Shown in pieces: positions 1 through 6,026 of a stretch of DNA of 6,026 nucleotides (its first letter is position 1; every line of letters starts with the position of its first letter). The DNA lies in assembly GCA_030590185.1 (NCBI GenBank), contig JAUUZB010000300.1:1-6026 (forward strand), given 5' to 3'. Origin of the DNA: Deltaproteobacteria bacterium. Lineage in GTDB: Bacteria > Myxococcota > XYA12-FULL-58-9 > JAUUZB01. The notes below the pieces were generated by a model. It ran no database searches, had not been told where the DNA came from, and saw only the letters and a program-made list of their open reading frames with translations. The position numbers were made by a program, and so were the translations under genes.

Positions 1-2127
<2,127 letters not shown>

Positions 2128-2132
2128 CCCAT

Positions 2133-2137
2133 CCTCC
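2133..2137 (-). promoter_or_regulatory. Shine-Dalgarno site of the aconitase gene
   Basis: The minus strand reads GGAGG, then ATGGG, then the start ATG at 2127, a spacing of five bases. Another ATG overlaps the spacer but is out of frame and soon meets a stop. The site lies inside the first copy of the 73-bp repeat, so the same GGAGG-ATGGG-ATG arrangement recurs upstream at about 2200 and 2273. Confidence 0.8.
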
Positions 2138-2147
2138 GCAGCTGCTT

Positions 2148-2175
2148 GAGAGGCCGTATAGGTAAGTCGGCTCTC
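2148..2175. other. Hairpin within leader repeat unit 1
   Basis: On the plus strand GAGAGGCCG is followed by an 11-base loop and then CGGCTCTC. This gives an 8-bp stem with one bulged base. It lies about 10 bases upstream of the aconitase ribosome binding site in the transcript, where a leader hairpin could influence translation or RNA stability. That role is inferred from position only. Confidence 0.45.
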
Positions 2176-2220
2176 CCGCGCGGCGCAACCCCTACAACAT
2201 CCCATCCTCCGCAGCTGCTT

Positions 2221-2248
2221 GAGAGGCCGTATAGGTAAGTCGGCTCTC
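2221..2248. other. Hairpin within leader repeat unit 2
   Basis: Exact copy of the unit 1 hairpin, 73 bases away. The third unit (from about 2294) keeps the GAGAGGCCG arm, but the opposing arm reads CGGCTGCC, so only the GCCG/CGGC core can pair. The hairpin is therefore intact in the two near-identical units and decayed in the outermost one. Confidence 0.45.
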
Positions 2249-2338
2249 CCGCGCGGCGCAACCCCTACGACATCCCATCCTCCGCAGCTGGTTGAGAGGC
2301 CGTATAGGTAAGTCGGCTGCCCATCGTGGCGCAAGCCC

Positions 2339-2447
2339 ACAACCGAATGCCCGGTGCCGAGGCGCCCCGCGCCGGCATGGATCGTCAGTTTTTGTGCAAC
2401 GTTCGCTCCCCTGCCGGGACAGCAAAGAAAAACCCAGGAGCGCCATC
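2339..2447. other. Rest of the divergent aconitase/yceI intergenic region
   Basis: After the repeats comes a GC-rich stretch near 2347-2380 with imperfect self-complementarity (ATGCCCGG paired against CCGGCAT, and a GGCG/CGCC core). It is followed by a less GC-rich stretch with a T-run near 2391. I see no convincing -35/-10 pair for yceI on the plus strand or for aconitase on the minus strand here, although at least one promoter must lie in or near this region. An in-frame extension of yceI back to 2292 would run through this DNA, but its residues look like translated noncoding sequence. Confidence 0.5.
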
Positions 2448-3056
2448 ATGAAGCGTTTTTCAATCGCCTTGTTTTCTCTACTCTTTCTCGCCGCCCTCGA
2501 TGCTCAGGCCGCCCCAGCCAAGTGGGAGATCGACAAGGGTCACTCCTACATTGGATTTTCGGTCAAGCACCTCGGGATCACGAACGTCCGGGGCGAGTTC
2601 AAGGACTTCGACGCTGTGGTCCACGCGGATCCGTCCACCGGAAAAGTCACCTCCCTAGAGGCCACCGCCAAGACGAGCACCGTCGACACCGGCATCGAGG
2701 GGCGCGACAACCACCTCAAGGGCGATGACTTTTTCAATGCCGCCAAGTACCCAACGCTCGAGGTGAAGACCAAGTCGGTCAAATGGAACGGAAACGAGGT
2801 CACCGCCAAGGCGGACCTGACCATCCGCAACGTCACCAGGTCGGTGACCTTCACCGGCACCCTCGTCGGCACCCACAAGGTCAACTTCGGCAGCGGCGAC
2901 CAGATCCGGGCCGGCTACGAGCTAACCGCCACCATCAACCGCAAGGATTTCGGCCTCAAGTTCAGCCGCATGGCCGAAGGCGTCTCCGTGGTAGCCGACG
3001 AGGTCAAAATCATCCTCGAGATCCAGACCTCGCGCATGCTCGCGGGCCAGAGCTAA
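2448..3056 (+). CDS. yceI: YceI-family periplasmic lipocalin-like protein
   Basis: A 202-residue secreted protein of the YceI family, whose members form a lipocalin-like beta-barrel; some bind polyisoprenoids or other amphiphiles. In E. coli the gene responds to base and osmotic stress. The N-terminus is a classic Sec signal: MKR, a hydrophobic run to about residue 17, then cleavage probably after AQA at residue 21. The mature part opens with the family pattern (KWEIDKGHSYIGFSVKHLG, residues 25-43), followed by GRDNHLKGDDFF and YPTLEVKTKSV, the LTIRNVTRSVTF strand pair, and the late NRKDFGL segment. The length is typical. ATG at 2448 is chosen because AGGAG lies seven bases upstream and the signal peptide starts there; the frame is open back to 2292 without support. 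A hairpin terminator follows eight bases after the stop, so it is probably a single-gene unit. The ligand cannot be told from sequence. Confidence 0.95.
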   Translation: MKRFSIALFSLLFLAALDAQAAPAKWEIDKGHSYIGFSVKHLGITNVRGEFKDFDAVVHADPSTGKVTSLEATAKTSTVDTGIEGRDNHLKGDDFFNAAKYPTLEVKTKSVKWNGNEVTAKADLTIRNVTRSVTFTGTLVGTHKVNFGSGDQIRAGYELTATINRKDFGLKFSRMAEGVSVVADEVKIILEIQTSRMLAGQS

Positions 3057-3063
3057 TGGGTAG

Positions 3064-3104
3064 TGGTTTATAGTAGTGTCAGGCACTACTATAAACCATT
3101 TTTT
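3064..3104 (+). terminator. Hairpin with T-run downstream of yceI (REP-like hairpin 1)
   Basis: A perfect 15-bp stem (TGGTTTATAGTAGTG at 3064-3078, complement at 3084-3098) closes a five-base loop TCAGG and is followed directly by six T's. It begins eight bases after the yceI stop. This has the form of a Rho-independent terminator, although the stem is unusually AT-rich. The central 25 bases recur inverted at 3216-3240, so the same hairpin is also the left end of the repeat element. Confidence 0.75.
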
Positions 3105-3214
3105 CCTGAGTGATTTCAGCAACAACCAGGATTCTCCAGTCACGAGCACCATCGACACTCAACGATTTGTCGTGGCTGTTTTGGACTAGGGTGAAATTGT
3201 TCGAGAAAAATGAC

Positions 3215-3241
3215 ATATAGTAGTGCCTGACACTACTATAT
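3215..3241. repeat. REP-like hairpin 2, inverted copy
   Basis: An 11-bp perfect stem (ATATAGTAGTG at 3215-3225, complement at 3231-3241) around the loop CCTGA. On the minus strand it is followed by five T's near 3206-3210, so it could stop transcripts entering from the right. Its outer arm contains TATAAT at 3239-3244, a perfect -10 hexamer pointing at the kinase gene, but no -35-like hexamer sits 16-18 bases upstream. Confidence 0.75.
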
Positions 3242-3245
3242 AATG

Positions 3246-3353
3246 ACCCCACTATATCACGATGTTGTACACGTGTGGGCAGGGGGTGCTAACATTCCCA
3301 GAATCTTAGAGTAGGCCTTCAGTGCGGGGGAGTCGCAGGTGTAGCGGGAGGGT
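3246..3353 (+). promoter_or_regulatory. Upstream region of the kinase gene, weak promoter candidate
   Basis: About 108 bases between the hairpin element and the kinase start. TTGTAC at 3265-3270 and TAACAT at 3290-3295 resemble a sigma-70 promoter, but the 19-base spacer is longer than usual and the match is partial. An 8-base palindrome, ACACGTGT, lies at 3269-3276 and overlaps the -35 candidate; it could be an operator or chance. GGGAGGG at 3346-3352 is the only ribosome-binding-like site. Confidence 0.25.
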
Positions 3354-4841
3354 TTGGATCTGGGCGGTACGGACGAGGAAGATCGACCTAGGATCGAGCG
3401 GCGGCTGCGTTTTGTTCACATGGCGATCGTGGTGGCGTGTACTCTGGCGGTGGTGGTCGCCGCCGCCGTGCAGCATCTGGTCACGCTCGAGCTCGAGCTC
3501 TCGGATCTGCGGGCGTACTACTTCATCGTTCCGGCCGTGGTCGGCGCTGTCTTTGGCGTCGTGTTTGTTCGAACCCTGATGTTCCGAGAGGTCGAGCGAC
3601 GGTACGTCCTGAGGCTCAAGCGGCGGGAGGCGCAGATCAGCGCCTTCAACTCTGAGCTTTCCGAGCGCGTTGAGGAGCGCACCCGTGAGTTGGTCGACAA
3701 GGAACGCCAGTTGGTGCACGCCCAGAAGATGGAGGCGGTGGGCCGACTCGCCGGCGGCGTGGCCCACGACTTCAACAACTTGCTGGGGGGGATCCTCGGC
3801 CTCACGGAGCTGTTGCGCGATGACTTGCCCGCCCAAAGCGAGGGGTACCGTACCGCCGGCGAGATCATCGGCGCGGTCCAGCGGGCGGCCGACCTCACCC
3901 GTCAGCTGCTGACCTTTGGCCGTCAACAGGTGGTGCGGCCGGCGGCGGTCGACCTCAACGACATCGCTCGCGACCTCACGCCGATCCTGCGCCAGGCGAT
4001 GGGCGAGGGCATCGCCATCAACATTCAACCCGCGGCGCGACCGCTGGTGATCTGGGCGGATCGCTCGCAGATCGATCAAATCTTGCTCAACCTGGTGATC
4101 AACAGCCGCGACGCCATCGAGGATGCCGGCGAGATCCGAGTCGCTACGTCGCTCGTCCCGGCCGGGCAGCTGCCCCCGGAGCTCGCCACCGGCGCCACCG
4201 GCGACTGGGCCCTGCTCGAGGTCGAGGACAACGGCATAGGCATGAAGGAAGAGCTGCGGGCGCAGATCTTCGAGCCCTTCTTCAGCACAAAACCGGCCCA
4301 CGTTGGCACCGGCCTCGGTCTGTCCGTCGTTGCCAGCGTGGTCGAGCAAAACGGTGGACGGGTCGAGGCGCACAGCACCCTCGGCTCGGGCACCACCATG
4401 CGAGTCTACCTACCGCTCACCGATGAGGAGCCGCTCCCGGCCGGGCAGCTGACGGGTGAGGCCGCCGCCGGCTCGGGGGAGCGCATCCTCCTGGTCGAGG
4501 ATGACACCCTGTTGCGTGACCTGCTGCGCCGCGTCCTCGAACGGGGCGGCTACCGAGTCGAAGCCCTCGCCGACGGCAACGAAGGCCTGGCGCGTCTCGC
4601 CAAACAGGAACCAAAGCTCGACCTGATGATCACCGACCTGATCCTGCCCGGCTGTCCCGGGACGTCGCTGGTACGCGCGTTGTTGGACGCGAACCCCGCC
4701 GCCCGGGTCATCTTGATGACCGGCTATGGCGACCAAAAGCTCCGCGCCGAGCTCGATGAGCTGCCCGAGCTGCCACTGCTCCACAAGCCGTTCCCGCCCG
4801 CAGCCTTGCTCATCGCGGTTCGTGAGGTGCTCGATAATTGA
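3354..4841 (+). CDS. Membrane-anchored hybrid sensor histidine kinase with C-terminal receiver
   Basis: A 495-residue inner-membrane kinase that should autophosphorylate on a histidine and pass the phosphate to its own receiver. Order: a short N-tail; two predicted membrane helices near residues 23-44 and 54-76 joined by only about nine residues; a charged coiled coil (about 77-125); a HisKA domain with H138 in GGVAHDFNN; and an HATPase domain with N-box N246/N250, G1 DNGIGM (292-297), F-box IFEPFFSTK and G2 GTGLGLS (318-324). The receiver starts near 376 with acidic D383/D384, phosphoacceptor D428, T456 and K478. All catalytic residues are present. There is no PAS, GAF or sizeable periplasmic sensor, so the signal may be sensed in the membrane or by a partner. 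There is no DNA-binding output, so a downstream phosphotransfer partner is expected. Start uncertain: an in-frame stop lies at 3342-3344; TTG at 3354 has GGGAGGG almost touching it; ATG at 3420 (residue 23) would begin exactly at the first helix but lacks a clear ribosome site. Confidence 0.93.
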   Translation: MDLGGTDEEDRPRIERRLRFVHMAIVVACTLAVVVAAAVQHLVTLELELSDLRAYYFIVPAVVGAVFGVVFVRTLMFREVERRYVLRLKRREAQISAFNSELSERVEERTRELVDKERQLVHAQKMEAVGRLAGGVAHDFNNLLGGILGLTELLRDDLPAQSEGYRTAGEIIGAVQRAADLTRQLLTFGRQQVVRPAAVDLNDIARDLTPILRQAMGEGIAINIQPAARPLVIWADRSQIDQILLNLVINSRDAIEDAGEIRVATSLVPAGQLPPELATGATGDWALLEVEDNGIGMKEELRAQIFEPFFSTKPAHVGTGLGLSVVASVVEQNGGRVEAHSTLGSGTTMRVYLPLTDEEPLPAGQLTGEAAAGSGERILLVEDDTLLRDLLRRVLERGGYRVEALADGNEGLARLAKQEPKLDLMITDLILPGCPGTSLVRALLDANPAARVILMTGYGDQKLRAELDELPELPLLHKPFPPAALLIAVREVLDN

Positions 4842-4842
4842 G

Positions 4843-4901
4843 CCACGGCCGCACCCCGTGGTAGGCGTAACTCGCTAGAGAGATACGGGCGAGCCACGGG
4901 G
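4843..4901 (+). promoter_or_regulatory. Alternative hairpins between the kinase and TrmB genes
   Basis: CCACGG at 4843-4848 can pair with CCGTGG at 4856-4861, just after the kinase stop. The same right arm, as CCCCGTGG at 4854-4861, can instead pair with CCACGGGG at 4894-4901, with an inner CTCGC/GCGAG stem at 4871-4875 and 4889-4893. The two folds are mutually exclusive. The second would bury the GGGG that is the best, though weak, ribosome-binding candidate for the ATG at 4912. No T-run follows, so this is not an ordinary terminator. The repeats could equally be a protein-binding operator, for example for the adjacent TrmB protein. The pairing is visible; any regulatory role is inferred. 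Confidence 0.35.
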
Positions 4902-4911
4902 ATCCGCCGGC

Positions 4912-5727
4912 ATGGAAGAACGCATCATCGCTGCCCTCAAGCAGCTCGGCTTCACCACCACCGCGGCCCGCGCCTACCTGGCGTTGCTCAAGAACCATCC
5001 GGCCACGGGCTACGAGCTGGCTTCCCGGTCCAAGGTCCCGCGTTCCGCGATTTACAACGTCCTCGGGCGCCTCGAATCCCTCGGCCTGGTCAACGCGGTC
5101 CAGGACAAGCCGGCCAAGTACGTGCCCCTGGCGCCGGAACGCCTGTTCGAGCTGCTCGCCACGCGTTTTGAGAAGTCCCTCGGGGAGCTCGAGGTCAGCC
5201 TCGAGAGCTTGGGCGGCGGCACGCCGGAGACGATCACCTGGACCCTCCAGGGGTACGGGAACCTGCTGGACCGAGCCGCGGCGTTGATCGTTGGCAGTGA
5301 AAAGAGCCTCTACGCCTCCCTTTGGCTGCGGGAGGCGAACGCCCTGGCCGAGCCCCTGCGACGCGCCAAGGCCGCCGGCGTGGACGTCGTCCTCTTCTCC
5401 TTCAACGCGCTGCCCGAGGATCTGGGCGAGCTCTATTGCTACGGCATCCCCGAGGCCGAGCTCGAGGGACACTGGGAACACAAGGTCATCCTCGTCTCGG
5501 ACCAACGTCGCTGTCTGGTTGGCGGCGCCGCCCAAACCGAGGAGAACCGCACCGTGATCACCGAAGAGGCGGCCCTGGTGGAGATGGCGATCTCGAACCT
5601 GGTCCTCGACGTTACCCTGGCCGGCGAACGACTCGGCACCGACACGGCGGAGGTGGTCGCGCGCCTCGCGGTTGATCTCGCACCCCTCGATGAGCTGTTG
5701 GCTCGTCAGGGGAAGAATCGTCCCTAG
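4912..5727 (+). CDS. TrmB-family transcriptional regulator
   Basis: A 271-residue DNA-binding regulator. Residues about 1-75 form a TrmB-type winged helix: KQLGFTTTAARAYLALL, then the ATGYELASRSKVPRSAIYNVLGRLESLGLV recognition region (31-60), then the wing QDKPAKYVPLAPE. A helical or coiled linker follows (about 76-100). The C-terminal part (about 105-235) resembles the phospholipase-D-like/TrmB effector fold, with YASLWLRE, GVDVVLFSF, the HWEHKVILVSDQRRCLVGG strand pair and a closing EMAISNLVLD. TrmB proteins are best known as sugar-responsive regulators in archaea, and many bacterial homologues have unknown ligands; no ligand can be read from this sequence. ATG at 4912 fits the family N-terminus; the ribosome site is weak (CGGGGA, nine bases away). 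Genes on either side are co-oriented with about 70-base gaps, so the flanking genes or its own promoter are likely targets (inference). Confidence 0.9.
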   Translation: MEERIIAALKQLGFTTTAARAYLALLKNHPATGYELASRSKVPRSAIYNVLGRLESLGLVNAVQDKPAKYVPLAPERLFELLATRFEKSLGELEVSLESLGGGTPETITWTLQGYGNLLDRAAALIVGSEKSLYASLWLREANALAEPLRRAKAAGVDVVLFSFNALPEDLGELYCYGIPEAELEGHWEHKVILVSDQRRCLVGGAAQTEENRTVITEEAALVEMAISNLVLDVTLAGERLGTDTAEVVARLAVDLAPLDELLARQGKNRP

Positions 5728-5730
5728 GCC

Positions 5731-5759
5731 TTGCCCCGGAGGGGTGGTCTCATTATTAC
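5731..5759 (+). promoter_or_regulatory. Candidate sigma-70 promoter for the B12-binding gene
   Basis: TTGCCC at 5731-5736 and TATTAC at 5754-5759 are separated by exactly 17 bases. The -10 box lies in a short AT-rich patch that stands out in GC-rich DNA. Transcription would begin near 5766, leaving a leader of about 33 bases. The -35 box is only a partial match. If real, the last gene can be transcribed independently of the TrmB gene. Confidence 0.4.
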
Positions 5760-5789
5760 AACCGATCTCGACCCGCGCCTCACCAGCCC

Positions 5790-5795
5790 GGAGGG
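5790..5795 (+). promoter_or_regulatory. Shine-Dalgarno site of the B12-binding gene
   Basis: GGAGGG ends three bases before ATG at 5799. It is a strong match to the ribosome anti-Shine-Dalgarno, slightly close to the start, and it fixes the start of the partial gene at the window end. Confidence 0.75.
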
Positions 5796-5798
5796 ACC

Positions 5799-6026
5799 AT
5801 GAAGATCGCACTCATCGTGACGGCAGAACCCGGCGAACGTTTCGTCGAAGGCAACACCCACGCCCGGTTCGCCCAGCTGGCCCTGCCCTTTGTGGCGGCG
5901 GCGACCCCCCCGGGCCACGACATCACCATCTACGACGAAAAAATCGAATCCCTCGACCCCTTGCCCCAGGCCGACATCGCCGGCATCACCCTGCACACCG
6001 CCCTGGCCAACCGCGCCTACGACTAC
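5799..6026 (+). CDS. N-terminus of a probable B12-binding domain radical SAM protein (cut by window edge)
   Basis: The frame is open for 76 codons to the window end. It starts with a beta-strand (MKIALIVTAEP), followed by a segment like those before the cobalamin-binding Rossmann fold of B12-dependent radical SAM proteins: ARFAQLALPFVAAATPPGHD, ITIYDEKIESLDPLPQADI and AGITLHTALANRAYDY. The LPxxAAxTPPxH pattern, the YDE strand end, the D-x-x-GIT strand and the RAYDYA-like helix are typical of that superfamily, which methylates or rearranges unactivated carbons in lipid, cofactor or natural-product pathways. The radical SAM CxxxCxxC motif would lie well downstream and cannot be seen, so that half is inferred from the N-terminal resemblance. 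The substrate is unknown. Start set by GGAGGG upstream; a promoter-like pair lies at 5731-5759. Confidence 0.75.
   Translation, partial: MKIALIVTAEPGERFVEGNTHARFAQLALPFVAAATPPGHDITIYDEKIESLDPLPQADIAGITLHTALANRAYDY

Larger units (their letters stand above)
3062..3245. mobile_element. Inverted-hairpin element (BIME/MITE-like), non-coding
   Basis: Two palindromic hairpins bound about 110 bp of clearly AT-richer, non-coding DNA in an otherwise GC-rich window. The 25-base core at 3069-3093 is present as its exact reverse complement at 3216-3240. The off-centre loop (TCAGG versus CCTGA) shows that the orientation is inverted. Similarity continues inward: both hairpins are followed, reading into the element, by CAT plus a T-run. 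The interior holds an imperfect hairpin near 3145-3177 (AGC, CA and CGAC paired with GTCG, TG and GCT). TAATG occurs at 3054-3058 and 3241-3245 and might be a target duplication, though five bases can match by chance. No transposase is present, so any mobility would have to be supplied in trans. The form matches paired REP sequences or a small MITE; the family is not identified. Confidence 0.65.

Noticed and set aside
2292..2447. N-terminal extension of YceI by 52 residues.
   Set aside because: The added residues are basic and low in complexity, and they would bury the signal peptide. ATG at 2448 has a good ribosome site and begins a textbook signal sequence.
2192..2449. Minus-strand 85-residue frame upstream of aconitase that runs through the repeats.
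   Set aside because: Its residues come from the tandem repeats and a GC-rich leader, it has no recognisable domain, and it changes frame with every 73-base unit. It looks like noncoding DNA that happens to lack stops.
2922..3158. Minus-strand 78-residue frame covering the end of yceI and hairpin 1.
   Set aside because: It crosses the yceI coding region and a terminator hairpin, and no domain or initiation signal supports it.
3064..3241. The two palindromes as TrmB operators.
   Set aside because: They have tight five-base loops with inward T-runs and sit far from the TrmB gene. Repeat or terminator hairpins explain them better, and I could not match them to a known TrmB site.
3306..4373. Long open frame (355 residues) antisense to the kinase gene.
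   Set aside because: Its composition is typical of a GC-rich shadow frame. It lies over the catalytic core of a fully motif-supported kinase and shows no recognisable domain.
4810..5811. Long open frame (333 residues) antisense to the TrmB gene and the end of the kinase gene.
   Set aside because: It is the antisense mirror of a well-supported gene, with no recognisable motif and no ribosome site. High GC removes stop codons in this phase.

Overview
The window reads as GC-rich DNA from a Gram-negative bacterium: the coding frames strongly favour G/C at third positions, and one protein has a clear Sec signal for export to the periplasm. A hybrid histidine kinase, a TrmB-type regulator and a B12-binding radical-SAM-type protein would fit several high-GC proteobacterial or deltaproteobacterial-like lineages. 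Nothing here fixes the taxon.

Layout. (1) Positions 1-2127, minus strand: an AcnA-type aconitase, intact across 709 codons and cut by the window start. (2) Positions 2128-2447: a divergent intergenic region, most of it a tandem array of about three 73-bp units. The unit is the aconitase 5' leader itself, including its ribosome binding site and start codon. (3) Positions 2448-3056, plus: a YceI-family periplasmic protein. (4) Positions 3057-3353: an AT-richer island bounded by two hairpins that are inverted copies of each other, resembling a REP/BIME or MITE-type non-autonomous element. Its first hairpin, followed by six T's, probably terminates yceI. (5) Positions 3354-4841, plus: a hybrid sensor histidine kinase with a two-helix membrane anchor and a C-terminal receiver. 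(6) Positions 4912-5727, plus: a TrmB-family transcriptional regulator. (7) Positions 5799-6026, plus: the N-terminus of a probable cobalamin-binding radical SAM protein, cut by the window end.

How the parts relate. Aconitase (TCA cycle) and yceI diverge from the repeat-filled intergenic region and need not be functionally linked. The kinase, the TrmB regulator and the B12-type gene lie on one strand with gaps of about 70 bp. This could be a signalling/regulation cluster, but the gaps hold possible hairpins and a candidate promoter, so a single operon is not assured.

I found no convincing new multi-gene system. The most unusual items are the triplicated aconitase leader, in which each upstream copy carries a decoy Shine-Dalgarno/ATG followed by a stop after two codons, and the inverted-hairpin element between yceI and the kinase gene.
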